The position numbers and the translations under genes are program-made. A DNA stretch of 64,000 bases from Wurfbainia villosa (taxonomy: Eukaryota; Streptophyta; Magnoliopsida; Zingiberales; Zingiberaceae), in contig CM046003.1 in the NCBI GenBank assembly GCA_025175895.1, positions 27,921,245 through 27,985,244 of the forward strand. Direction: 5' to 3'. Positions within the stretch are counted from its first letter, which is position 1. Every line of letters begins with the position of its first letter. Positions 46,039 to 57,644 of this stretch are shown piece after piece. The notes beneath the pieces are model-generated. The model was given only the letters and a program-made list of their open reading frames with translations, was not told the origin of the DNA and made no database searches.

Positions 46039-47130
46039 CTAACGGTGCTATGAGTTGATTCCTCAAGAAAGGTTCTAAGAGGAAGTCAAGGAATAGCGAA
46101 AAGAGCTAAAGGGCACGGGCACTTGCCATCATTAGCAAGGAGGGCCATTCAGAATTTGAATTTATCTTGAGATGAAGAAGAATAAGGCATCGGATGCCCA
46201 TCTTCTTAATCTTTGTTATTGATTGTCATTTTATTTCCTCAAACACTTGGGTATTGGATCTTGTGACTCACATATATGTAATGACATACATGGGCTAAGG
46301 AATGAAGAGTCAAAGATTCACGTTGGGAATGGAGCAAAGGTTGTTGCACTCGCCATCGACGTATTGTTGAAACTCCTGTGACTTATCTTGAAGCTGACAA
46401 TTGCTTTTATGTTCCTTCGTTGATAAAGAACATCATTTCTATTTCTTGTTTAAATAGAAATGGTTTCCATTACGCTTAGTAATAATTGTTGTTATATAAC
46501 TTTAAATGTCATACTTTATATGGAACTTTGAGCAAACATTTTACGTTTACGTATTATATAAATATCGGCGAGCAACATGCTGCTCGAAGGATAATCAATT
46601 AGACTCCTACATGTGACATTAGTGCATTTAGAGAACGCATGTCCAGTATTACATTATATGATCGGAATCGTTTGAATTTGATTCATACGATACATGCGAA
46701 TCATGCTTAAAAGGCAAGATGACTAAGTTACCTTTTACTGGAAAAGGTGAACGAGTGGGAGAGTTACTAGGTCTAATACATACTGATGATACCTCATAAG
46801 TCAACTCAAGCTTTAGGAGGCTATAGCTACTTCATTACCTTCACCGATGATCACTCACGGTTTGGTTGTGTTACAAGTCCATGAAAGCCTTGAAAGGAAT
46901 TGAAAGAATTCAGTGAAGTAGAGAAACAACATGACAAGAGTATTAAAATACTTGATTGGATCGAGGTGGTGAATACTTAAGTCAAGAGTTTCTTGATTAT
47001 CTAGAGACAATGGTATATTGTCTCAATGGATTCGCCACACACCACAACATAATGGTTGTATCGAGAGGCTTAGGACCTTGTTGGACATGGTCGAGTCAAT
47101 GATGAATCATGCGAATCTTTCTAAGTCCCT
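46039..47130 (+). pseudogene. Copia protease and integrase (C1-a), decayed
   Basis: C1-a resumes here after the C1-b insertion. Zinc knuckle trace near 46130-46170 (ACTTGCCATCATTAGCAAGG, where C1-b has HHYGK). Protease trace 'DSHICN' near 46265, but the DTG block is lost. Pre-integrase trace 'SYMWH' near 46600. Integrase core traces 'TQALGGYSYFITFTDDHSRF' at about 46805-46863 and 'EKQHDKSIKIL' near 46920; the RSDRGGE block is damaged (IEVVNT in its place). Stops and small deletions are frequent. The pieces correspond in order to C1-b 42060 down to 40900. Confidence 0.8.
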
Positions 47131-48370
47131 ATGCACTTGGGGCATGTTTGCTTGTTAAAATTAATGCCAACTAAGGTAGTCTCTACTACTCCATATGAGA
47201 TATGGAATAGTAAGAAACCTCATGTATCTTACTTGAAGATATGAGGTTGTCCTACTTATGTGAAGCGGACAATATCAGACAAATTGGATGCTAAGTCTGA
47301 TAAATGTCTATTTATTGGATACCCTAAGGAAACAAGGGGTTACCAATTCTATCATCCTGTGGAACAAAAGGTGTTTGTTTCATGTTGTGTTTCTAGAGAA
47401 AGAGTTTCTCTTGCAAGAAAAAATGAGTGTCGTCTAAATGAGGCTAGAGGATGAGATATCAATAGACATTGATGAGATACTAATGATATCAATGATGGAT
47501 TTGTGAAACACCACATCTTCATCTAGTAAAACACGCAACATTCACGAGATATTTGATTTCTGAATGACTTGTTACTCATTGATGATGAGGAGCCTACTTA
47601 TGAAGAAAGAAGTCAAAGTTAGGAAATGGATAAGTCTGAAAATGGATTCCATGTATGAAACCAAGTTTGGAACTTGGTTGACTCACTGGCATCAGCCTAT
47701 AGGGTGCAAGTGGGTTTTCAAGAAACATGGATGGTAATGTGATTACCTATAAGGCTAGATTAGTGGCGAAAGGATATCGCCAAAAACAAGGTGTTGATTA
47801 TGATTACTATTCGCCTATAGCTATGCTTAAATCCATTCGGATGCTCCTGGCCATAGCGGCTCATTATGATTATGAGATATGGCAGATGGATGTGAAAACA
47901 GCTTTCCTTAATGGAAACCTGCTCGAGGACGTGTATATGATACAGCCTGAGGGTTTCACATCGGTTGATAAAACCAAGGTATGCAAATTGCCGGTCCATA
48001 TATAGCAAGCATCCGAGCTGGAATATCCGTTTGATGAGACAATCAAAAGTTTGATTTCTCACAAAATCGCATACAACCTTGTGTGTACAAGAAGGTTAGT
48101 GGGAGTGCAATGTTCTAGTAGATATATGCGATATTACTTATAGGAGACGATTTGAAAGATTTTTACATTGATCGACATTGATTTTTATTGGGAGACATCT
48201 ATATTCATAAGATCTATAGATAGATCAGAACATTGCTTGGTCTTTTGGTCTATATAGCCTACAGTGCTAAAGAGGTTTAGCATTAATCATAATCGCAAGG
48301 AAAGGTTTTCTACCCATCATGGGTACACCTTTGAAATGCGTTACATAGAAGAGCGAGAGGATTTGCATGA
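47131..48370 (+). pseudogene. Copia integrase end and reverse transcriptase (C1-a)
   Basis: 47260-47454 encodes 'KLDAKSDKCLFIGYPKETRG' and 'EQKVFVSCCVSRERVSLA', the integrase C-terminal part that links to RT. 47727-48005 encodes 'MDGNVITYKARLVAKGYRQK', QMDVKTAFLNGNLLEDVYMI and 'EGFTSVDKTKVCKL', the palm start of RVT_2. The following RSIYGLKQ block and the YVDD block are broken (48000-48200; the homologous stretch has lost the two Asp). So RT is inactive here, unlike the intact motif in C1-b. Confidence 0.85.
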
Positions 48371-48955
48371 GTAAGATTCCCATGCATCAATAGGATCTAT
48401 CATGTATGCTGTTATGTACGAGGTACCGATGTATCATATGCTCAGTGTCACATAGATACCATGATCCGAATGGATCATTGGGTGGTGTATAAGAAGGATC
48501 CTTAAGAAGAACTAAGGATGTGTTTCTAATATATGGAGAAGGGGACATGGTGATACGCGTATACATGTCACCTTCCAGCAAAGACAATGATTTTCCTAGA
48601 TAATGTTCACCTTCACCGAATGAGTTGGAAAAGTTTCAAAAGACAAGATTATTCTAGCCATATCGTATTGCCATGAGGCTATGCGAAGGAAGAGATCATA
48701 GAAGTTCATTTATGAACTTCACCATTGTTGAACTACATCTCTGACAATAATGGAATCAAAGCAAAGAGCCAAGGTCTCATCAATGATCCAAACATGTTAC
48801 TATCATCTTATCGAGAGATCGTGAAAGAAATACAAATCGAGAAAATCCCCACTGAAAGGAACTTAGCGGATCCTTTGACTAAGGCATTACCTCAAAGTAA
48901 GTTTGAAGGTCATGTTAGAGCTTATGATATTGGATACCATAGTGATTGGCATTAG
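48371..48955 (+). pseudogene. Copia RNase H, C-terminal part (C1-a)
   Basis: 48371-48440 shows traces of 'SKIPMHQ' and MYAV. 48725-48955 encodes 'SDNNGIKAKSQGLINDPN', then 'IQIEKIPTERNLADPLTKAL' and an end at HSDWH-stop. The CDNNGA block of copia RNase H is partly kept (SDNNGI), and the IPTE..LADPLTK tail is well kept. It ends just before the polypurine tract. Confidence 0.85.
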
Positions 48956-48957
48956 GT

Positions 48958-48969
48958 CAAGTGGGAGTT
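48958..48969 (+). other. Polypurine tract of C1-a
   Basis: TCAAGTGGGAGT/TTGTTAG: the purine-rich AAGTGGGAG lies directly before the 3' LTR, where plus-strand DNA synthesis is primed. Confidence 0.8.
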
Positions 48970-50971
48970 TGTTAGTGATATATGAGAGATGTCCTAAGGC
49001 AATCGCCTTATGTTTGAACCATTTATATGATAACTGAAGATTCACTATTTGAGTATATATGTTTCTATGTATTTGATTAGATCTTAAACTCATTTACTGA
49101 ATGTCCATGATACGATTCATAGCATGAGAGAATTTGTGATTAGATCACAACTAGTGAGTATCTCTACATGTGTAATTGTGATGTATCGGAATTATCCCTA
49201 GTCGATGAATTGATGGATTTGGACACCATTGATTCTGTCGAGACTAGCATGAGGTATACTCTTTGGTGTATCCAATGAATTCTCACCGGTGAGACATTGT
49301 GATGAGTTAATCGATGCTAGTTATGTTAGTTCAGAGTGACAGTAGTAAAACTATACTCTGCATGGTTCTCTGATATGATATGTCTTAGTTCTCTTAGAAG
49401 TCACGATGTTCTTTGCGATCACGATTCAAGTCATCTTGATCATGAAGACTTATGCTTTGACATCTTAAGCAAGCATTCTCAAGAGATGTGGATCCGGATG
49501 ATTGGGTATAAGTCGTGATCGAAGGTGTTTGAATAGCCTATAAAGGATTCGCCACTCCTTGCGAGATGTATACCCATGGCCTCTCGTCGATTGTTACTAA
49601 AGTCTTTGGCCAAAGCATTACATGTTTAGAGTAAGGTACTCTTCGATACATGTGCAAGAATCAGAATCGAGACGAGAAATGATACTTGGGCTAGGTGTGG
49701 CGAATAGTGGGCTGACTATAGACCATGTCCTGAACCAAGTGGGTATAAGATGAGTGAAGGGAATGGGGCTTCACTTCGAGGAGGGTTTGAAATAGTTATC
49801 GATCAATCGTTGATCTTTTGCTAATTGGGGATCATGTGTACTACTAGGTGCCACTCATGATCGTTATAATTAATGGTTAATTATAGACGGCCAACATAAA
49901 CCGAGAACCTATTTGGTCACGGTCAAGCATAATCCAAGGATTTAAAATGAGCTTGAGAATGAGATTCTCGCATCGAGAAACTAGGTTTGGTTGGACCAAA
50001 TAAGAAGCGAGCATGATCGCATCAATGGAAGCGTGGATGGGCCATGTCTTATGAAGATGATGACACCAAAATGGTTTGGTTCCAATCCAATGGAGGAGAA
50101 TAAACCACAGGTTTTGGTTTGTTTTAAACGAATGAACCAAAGTTGGTTCGGTTCGTTTTAACTTAAAATAAACCATCATGGTTTAGTTTATTTTTACTTA
50201 AATTAATGGAGTGGGTTAACGGGCCTTATGGTTATGATCCGATAACCATTAAGAGAATTTGTTCTCTCTAAAAGAGGGCTTAAGGGTTTGTTAAGCCCTA
50301 ATCCAAATTCCCTTAACCTAATTGTTGCCGCCTCTCCTCTCCTTGGAGAAGTCGGCCAACAGCCCATTGCCGCCACCCATCCCTTGTGCCATACAAATTG
50401 TTGCATGGCCCAAGCTTCGGCGATCCTCGGCGACCCTCCGTGATCTCCTTTGGGTTGGTAATAAGGTGAGCTTTCACCTTTCTTTGGCCTCCTCTACTTC
50501 CACCAAAGCTGTCAGTTCTGGACTTGTTTTCCTCGCCATCGTTTGGACGCGTTTGAGCTCCGGTGGTAGCCTTGGATTCGATCTCCAGTAATCCTCATAG
50601 GTGGAGGGCGAGCCAAATCGCGAGTACCTCTCCGGAAGCGAGTTTGAGAACTGTTTCCGATCCGAATTTGGATTCGGATCGCTCTTCACCTCCTGACTAG
50701 AACCAGGCTAGTAATACGAAGACGCTCGTGACTTGCGAAGTCATCCCAAGATACCGGCGTGGATCGGATAGAGGAGAGTCTAGTGAGGATCGTTCCGGTT
50801 GATGCCTTTCACTACGTGATCATGTAAAAATTTTTAAATTTCCTTTATTGCAAAATTTGATGATTTACTATGTTCTATGCATGATGTAATAAATTAGATT
50901 TATTATTTTATTCCTTCCTGTGCACATGTTTCCAAAACATGTTGAACACACACTCTTGGGAAACTCCAACA
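48970..50971 (+). mobile_element. 3' LTR of copia element C1-a (2.0 kb)
   Basis: It begins TGTTAGTGATATATGAGAG and ends AAACTCCAACA. It is about 215 bp shorter than the 5' LTR (23770-25986) through many small deletions spread along its length. The TATA box is changed to TCTAAAAG (about 50267). G2-B resumes right after it at 50972. Confidence 0.92.
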
Positions 50972-52457
50972 ACTGATTTCTAGAGATACCACCTACCTAC
51001 AAGTCGATGTATAGGAACCCTTATAATCCAACTAAGAATGTTCTAGACAAAGATACCTGTAAACTATAAGTATCTCTCAATATATTAACGGAGGGTAAAC
51101 TAAAGTAATACCCTTAACGATTAATTATCTCCGATCCATCGGCTCCAGCTCGCCTCTCTTTCCGAAGACCAATCGATTTCCGACAAAGCGCGATTTTATG
51201 AATGATCCGGATTTTTCCTAGATCATCCCATCCTATCACTTAATCTGCAGAATATCGAATATTATACACCATCGTACATTCCTCTCCTCCTGCACTAGCA
51301 TCCGAGGTAGCTGTCTGGAATCTTCTAATGGTGTCTTCTGAAGGGGGTATCAAGGAACTCCAACCACGCTTTTAGTAGGTTGTTCCCGGCGAGATAACCC
51401 AATCTTGGTATCCGATGAGTGCATCATCCTCTGGAACACCATTGATAGTCTTCTTGAGTCTTCAAAATACAACTCCTCAATCTGTCTTTGCTTAATAACA
51501 ACATATGCAATCCATCCAAGATAATCGACTTCACGTGTCTTCGTGATCGCCTTTAAGTCCCATAATTAGTCTTTGTTCTTTTTCGATGTGCATGAGAACA
51601 TCTTGATGATCCATTGGTCTTCAATAATCGAAAAGTAGCCCAAGGCCTATGATTCGATCTTGCTCCTTGTCCTTCTAGACTTCTCTATATAGTTGACCTA
51701 CCTTACGATTATGCAAGTCATTTCTAAACTCGACTCAATCCAACATCTTCCTACAGGATCGATAGAAAATCCTATCATCTTAATCAAGAAATCCAACAAA
51801 TAGTGGGTGGCAAAATATTCATTCATCTTCTTGAGCTATTAGATGAGTATAAACTTTGCAAGTCTAACGACTCACTGCATGATATTCATATCATCAATTT
51901 GAGCTTAAGCGAATTTCTTACAATGTGTCAGGGTGACGCGGGAAAATACTCTTTTCAACATCACTCAACCATGATCAAGTGATATATTATTCCCCAAGAT
52001 TATTTTCTTACGCATTTACACCAAATACCCGATAATTAATGGTAAAAAACTCTTCTTTCTTGGTATAATATGAGTTAAGTACTCAAAAGTACTCTCAAAG
52101 TTATACAACTCAAGATGAACAACTGTGGATAAAATATGAAACACTATAACCTAGCCTTCCGCTATCTTCAACAATAGTCTACTTGTCATGTCCATTACCC
52201 AATAAGTAATGATATGACTAGCATAATTAGTGAAAATCTCTAAGAAGTCTCGATTTCCACAAGAAATGTGACAACTTGACTGCAAAGGTAAATCACCTTT
52301 TCACAGTTCAGACTCAAACTTAACCATTCCCGTGGTCAACTCATACCACATAACCATCACACTATAGTTATTCCCTGTTCAAACATTAAATACATAACCA
52401 AATAAATCGATATCATAACTCTAATATTGAGCAAGTTTAGATAAACATCTAACTAAC
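50972..52457 (-). mobile_element. Internal region of gypsy G2-B, second part
   Basis: It begins ACTGATTTCTAGAGATACCACC, which directly continues 23769 when compared with uninterrupted G2-A (about 2925-2960 in reverse). It matches G2-A 1889-2940 down to about 51860. The last 600 bp has no G2-A partner because of the scaffold gap; near 52195-52260 it resembles G1 36345-36400. No open frame or known domain is seen, though this part should hold gag and protease. It is cut by the C2 LTR at 52458. Confidence 0.8.
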
Positions 52458-53049
52458 TAAGGTAGGAAACGCTTCCCACTTGCTTGTTCATGGTGATCCT
52501 TCAACCCAAAAAAATTTATCCTTGACAAGAGGATTACCCAAGTATTCGATTAGAGTAGTCACTTGAACAAACTTGTTGTTCAAGCAACCAACCTCTATTC
52601 TACGGAATATATGATGTTTGTGTTTATGTTTGGGTCCAAGTATATTTAGCCACAAAATAAAACATATAACATGCATATAATTGAAAACAATTATAGACAT
52701 AATACAAAAGAACACTAATCAAAATAAACAAGATTATACCTCTTGTTATACCTCTTGATCTTCTATTGTATGTCCTTCCTCCTTTTGGATTCTTCTAGAT
52801 CACCCAAAGGAAGATCATAAAATAAAAAACTCTTCTTTCTTGTTGAAGGAAGAGAATATGGAGATAAGAGAATCAAGGAGGGTGAACTCTTGGAGAAGAG
52901 AAAGAAACCAATCCTTCACCTCTTAGTTGCCACCAGGGGAAGAGGAATAGGTTGAGCACCGAAGAAGACCTTCCAATTGTTCACAATCCTAACCTAACTA
53001 GGATTCCTTACACTCCTTTTCATCAAGTTGCCGCCCACCCCCTTAAGGC

Positions 53050-53059
53050 TTATTTATAG
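53050..53059 (-). promoter_or_regulatory. TATA box of the left C2 LTR
   Basis: The minus strand reads CTATAAATAA, kept in the middle LTR at 59592-59601. Four 27-bp repeats lie 40-150 bp upstream. Confidence 0.65.
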
Positions 53060-53098
53060 GGTTAGGGATAAGCCTTGTTTTAATCTCCACCATTGGTT

Positions 53099-53206
53099 CG
53101 AGGGATTTAATCTCAACCGTCGGATCTAGAGATTTAATCTCAACCGTCGGATCTAGAGATTTAATCTCTACCGTTGGATCTAGAGTTTTGTTTTCATCCA
53201 TTGAAT
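53099..53206 (-). repeat. Four 27-bp tandem repeats upstream of the C2 TATA box (left LTR)
   Basis: Units at 53099, 53126, 53153 and 53180, with core GATTTAATCTCAACCGTCGG and diverging to the right. The last unit is the least alike. The same array lies at 59641-59748. Confidence 0.9.
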
Positions 53207-54114
53207 CTAGGCTTCATGAGGTTTTAATAGGCTACAATATGGACCATGAGGAGGAGTTGGATCTTGGCCACCCAATGGATCAAGCCCACATAAAGTTCGA
53301 TCCATTAATGATTATCCATTCCACTAGAGGATTATCATTGATCTACCTCACCAACCCCCATAAGTTAATATGGGCTCCATATATTATTTGTACATATATC
53401 TCCCCGTGTTTAAGATCTCGAATGTCCGTCGATTAATTAATTTACTATCAATTAATTAATCAACATCTAACTCCATGAGTAGTACCACTCAACCTTATCA
53501 TCATGCTAGACCAAATCCACCTGCAGGATTTACATGATAAACCTTATGAGCTCCTCAAGGGGACATCATCATCCTAATATATAGGACACGGTTTCCTCCT
53601 ATAATTAACGACACACCATATAAATAATATCATTTCCCAACTTACCGAGCCTATCGATTTAATCTATAAATCTCGCCCATTGGTAAATCAAAGAAATGAA
53701 TACTAAGTATATATGCCCATTATTATATCTGGATTAAGAGCATGTACAATATAATATCTGAGGTCCGATTCGATTATGTAGTCAGCAATAAATCGAATCA
53801 CCTCTAAGTCAGTCCTGCTTAATACACACAAAGTGCACTAGTGTGATTCTATGGTCAAGACAAACCAATACAAAATCACACTACAACCATACCAATCGTT
53901 TGTCTAAAGCCATCTCGGTTGTGAGCCTTTACTTATACTTTACAAGGAGCCGATAATATGATCTCCCGTGTGACACCACACACCATATTATCTACAATGT
54001 AATGTATTAGACAATATGCATAACCATGAATATGCAAACAATGATCATGTGATTCTTATTTCAAAAATAAAGATGTTCATACAAAAGATAGACTTTTCAG
54101 TATACATCGCAACA

Positions 54115-55377
54115 ATCTCCCACTTATAATAAAAGACTATGTTGTCCTCACGCCATACATCGATTCCCATTCCCTCCACATGCCTATCAAAGCTCTCGCT
54201 AGAAGGGCCTTAGTGAAAGGTCTCGGGTCATCCTGATGCAATCTAGGCGACAACAACTTCTACCTCCTTTACGATTTCTCGTATCGGTGGTACTTGCTCT
54301 ATGTGTTTACTTGCCTTATGGGCTCGTGGTTCCTTGAGTTTGCAATTGCACCATTATTATCACAATAAATTGTGATAGTTCCACCAGGAATCACATCCAA
54401 GTCCATCAAGTTCTGAGCCACACAACTTCTTTGGCCTCGGAGGTTGCCACATACTCACTTCCATGGTGGAGTCCATGCATTTATGCTTGACACTCCTCCT
54501 TACAATGGCTCCACCTCCCAAAGTAAACATAAAACCTGAGGTAGACTTACTGTTATCCCTATCTGATTTGAAGTCGGAATCCGTGTAACCCACATGGAGT
54601 AATTGGTCTGCCTGGTAAACTATCATATAATCCCTAGTCCTTCTCAGGTACTTCAATATATGCTTTACCGCAGTCCAATGTCCCTATCCTGGATTACTCT
54701 GATATCTGCTGACCATGCCCACGGCAAGGTAGATATCTGGTCTTGTACATAGCATAGCATACATGAGGCTTCCTACTGCAGAAGCATAAGGAACCACCTT
54801 TATCTCCTCAGATGTTCTAGGACACATCTCCTTAGATAAAGGAACTCCATGCCTAAAAGGTAGAAAATCCTTCTTGGAGTTCTGCATGCTAAAATGATCC
54901 ATAATGGTGTCTATGTATGAAGGTTGAGATAAGCACAACATCCTTTTCCTGCGATCCCTTATAACCTTGATCCCAAGGATGTGTCCCACTTCTCCCAAGT
55001 CCTTCATATCAAACTGTTTGGACAATCATACCCTTACGTCCGATAACACCTTGACATTGTTGCCAATTAACAAAATGTCATCTACGTATAGTACAAGAAA
55101 TACCACTATGTTTCCGTCACATCTCTTGTATACACAAGACTCATCCAGACTTTAAATAAATCCATAAGACTGGATTACCTCATCAAAGTGGATGTTCCAA
55201 GACCTTGAAGCTTGCTTCAATCCATAAATGGACCGATTAAGATTACATACAAGATGCTCTTTGCCCTTTGCAATGAATTCCTCTAGTTGCTTTATATAGA
55301 TGGTTTCCTCAAGACTTCCATTAAGGAAAGCTATCTTGACATCCATCTGCCACACCTCATAATTCATATAAGCTGCA
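54115..55377 (-). pseudogene. Copia RT and RNase H (C2-a)
   Basis: Minus strand from 55377: 'WQMDVKIAFLNGSLEETIYI' and 'RSIYGLKQASRSWNIHFDEV' (55152-55367), then a stop, then LYVDDILLIG (about 55065-55095, aspartates kept). Then 'DMKDLGEVGHILGIKVIRDR' and 'YASAVGSLMYAMLCTRPDIY' (54684-55025). RNase H (54360-54656) has 'VGYTDSDFKSDRDNSKSTSG', but after DSTME the frame is disturbed by several small deletions, giving 'VSMWQPPRPKKLC' in place of AEYVATSEAAKE. C2-b (60792-61226) keeps this part. Confidence 0.9.
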
Positions 55378-55946
55378 ATGCATAAGAGAATCTAGATAGA
55401 CTTAAGCATGGCTACCGGAGAAAAGGTTTCCTCATAATCAATTCCCTCTTTCTGAGTATACTCCTTCGCAACAAGCCTCGCTTTGAAGGTCTCAACCTTC
55501 CCGTCTATTCCTCTCTTTCTTTTGTAGATCCACTTGCATCCAATGGTTTTTACACCATCGGGTGGTTCTACTAGCTCCTAGACTTGATTCGAGTCCATAG
55601 ATTCAATCTCAGTATTCATTGCATTTTGCCAAGATACCACATCTTTATCTTGGATTACCTCGTCATATGTCCAGGGATTAGGTTCATGTTCGCCAGGGAC
55701 CAAATCAGAAAGTTCTCCCAAGAACATGAATCTATCGACTAGTCTCATAACCCTCCCACTATGACGAGGTATTACCTGTGTATCCTCTGTGACACGCGGT
55801 GCAGTGACTTGTGGTATATCCTCTTGTACCGGTGGTACTGAAGAAGTGACTTTCCCTTTCAATTCCTCTAGAACAATCTTACTCATGGGCTTGTGGTTCA
55901 TCACATAGTCTTCCTCTAAAAATTTGGCATTCGTGATAACGATCAC
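55378..55946 (-). pseudogene. Copia integrase-RT linker and RT start (C2-a)
   Basis: 55578-55946 encodes 'EDYVMNHKPMSKIVLEELKG', then a Pro/Thr-rich linker, 'RHSGRVMRLVDRFMFLGE' and 'WQNAMNTEIESMDSNQV', where RT starts. 55378-55577 continues RT with a stop after NQV and 'GCKWIYKRKRGI'-like sequence on the minus strand. The R.S.R..R.P.RY block before RT is a constant copia feature. Confidence 0.85.
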
Positions 55947-56999
55947 CCTCTAATCTCTAGGACTATAAAACAAACCACCTTTCGTTCCTCTAGGATAGCC
56001 AACGAACATGTGCACTTCGAGGTTCTAACTTACATCAGCCTTGGCACATGTCTTTGGACTCCCCAATCCGAATATGTCTTAGACTAGGCTTTTCGTCCGA
56101 TCCACATTGCATGGGAGTAGAAGCCGATTTAGATGGAACCAAGTTCAGAATGTACACCACCGTATCTAGAGCATATCCCCAAAACAAATCTGGCAACTCA
56201 GAATAACTCATCATCGATCTAACCATCTCCATAAGAGTCCTATTCCTTCGCTCTGCTACACCATTCTGCTGGGGTGTGCCAGGTGCAGACAATTGGGATT
56301 GAATCTCAGCCTCTGATAAGTAATTCCTAAACTCTCCCAAGAGGTACTCACCACCACGATTAGATCGTAGTGTCTTGATACTTTTACCTTGACATTTCTC
56401 CACATCAGTCTTGAATTCTTTGAACTTGTCAAAGCATTTAAACTTGCAGCGCATCAATTAAATGTATCCATATCTCGAATAATCGTGTATAAAAGAGACG
56501 AAATACTCAAAACCACCTCTAGCTTGGATAGACATAGGACCACACAAATCAGAATGAACTAATTCTAACACATCTTTAGCTCTATACCCTTGGCCTTAAA
56601 AGACTTCTTGGTCATTTTACCCTCCAAGCAAGATTCACAGGTTGGGAAATCTTCCACCACTAATGAACCCAGAGGTCCATCAGCTATCAACCTTTGAATT
56701 CTGCTTAGGTTAATATGACCAAGCCTAAGATGCCAAAGATATGTTTGGTTCATCTTCGAAGGTTCTTTTCTCTTATTGGAATAAGAAGATGAGTTATTAA
56801 CTTCAATTTGCATCGTGGGAGCTTTTGGTTCAAGTGTGTACAAATTTTGTATCAATGCACCAGAACAGATAATCTCCCTATTCCTTTTTATAACAACTCT
56901 GTCATTAAAAGAAATAGAGTATCCATTCACAAACAATTTAGAAACCGAAATTAAATTCTTTCTAAATAAAGGTACATAAAGGCAATACTTAAAAACCAA
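55947..56999 (-). pseudogene. Copia integrase with catalytic Asp changed to Asn (C2-a)
   Basis: The pre-integrase domain (56565-56999) has 'YLWHLRLGHINLSRIQRL' and TCESCLEGKMTKK, with His/His/Cys/Cys present. The core starts 'ELVHSDLCGPMSIQARGG' after a frame change near 56565 and runs to 'DYSRYGYI', where a TAA (56458-56460) interrupts it. 56035-56457 continues with 'KFKEFKTDVEKCQGKSIK', then 'TLRSNRGGEYLLGEF' and 'TPQQNGVAERRNRTLMEM'. The second catalytic Asp of D-D-35-E is Asn (SNRGGEY for SDRGGEY), and Glu follows 35 residues later. The same stop and the same Asn occur in C2-b. Integrase cannot be active. Confidence 0.92.
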
Positions 57000-57644
57000 A
57001 ACTTTATTTTTTTTTCAAAAGATAAATAAACGTCTCCCACTGCAACAGCCACCACCTTCGTGGCATTGCCCAAGTAAACGGTAATCTCCCCTTTAGCTAG
57101 TCGTCGGGTTTCCTGGAACCCCTGCAAAGTATTGCAGACATGATCAGTGGCTCTCGTATCTATACACCAAGTGCCGGTAGATAACACCGCTAAACATGTT
57201 TCAATGACTAGACCAAAAGATATACCTTTGTTGTGTTTTGGATTGGGACAGTCCTTCTTCCAATGTCCAGTCTGCTTGCAAGTGAAGCACTTGCCTTTCG
57301 GCTTCTTCACTCCTCCCTGAGATCCTCCCACCAGCTTTGCTCCACCTTGTTTCTTCTTCTTCTTGCCTTTCGGCTTAGAAGTAGAAACCTTCTGAGCAAC
57401 CATGGCCTGAGCTTGAGCAAGCTTTTCTATCGACTGGAGAGTGATATCGACCTGGGTTTCCCCATCGATCTCAACTCCAAGGACTTCAAGCTCATTCGCA
57501 GGCTTAGGAGGACACTCTTCGAAGAGTACATATTTATACTCCTCAACAGTTAAGACAATGTCAAGATTCCTTTTTCCAATCAACATAATTATGTACAGTA
57601 AGTTTATTTTCCTTTAGTATCATAGCAAGTAGACTGAAAGTCAT
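56951..57644 (-). pseudogene. Copia Gag (deleted middle), zinc knuckle and protease (C2-a)
   Basis: Gag probably starts at 57644 (MTFSLLAMILKENKLT), followed by 'VHNYVDWKK'. One extra A in an A run (about 57580) shifts into 'RNLDIVLTVEEYKYVL' and EECPPKPANE. That joins directly to 'LEVLGVEIDGETQVD' and then IEKLAQAQ. In complete copia Gags these blocks lie far apart, so most of the UBN2 domain is deleted, partly in frame. A Lys-rich stretch and an intact zinc knuckle CFTCKQTGHWKKDC follow. The protease reads 'WCIDTRATDHVCN': the active-site Gly of DTG is Arg, as in C2-b. The frame ends near 56951 by overlap with the next. Confidence 0.9.

Larger units (their letters stand above)
52458..54114 (-). 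mobile_element. Left LTR (3') of copia C2-a (1.66 kb)
   Basis: It starts TAAGGTAGGAAACGC (the full copy has TGAAGGTAGGAAAC) and ends CATCGCAACA, followed by a polypurine tract (minus AAGTGGGAGAT). It matches LTR 58667-60654 but is about 330 bp shorter through many small deletions, mainly of GC-rich pieces such as GCCGGCC. It contains a 27-bp tandem repeat and a TATA box. Confidence 0.9.
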
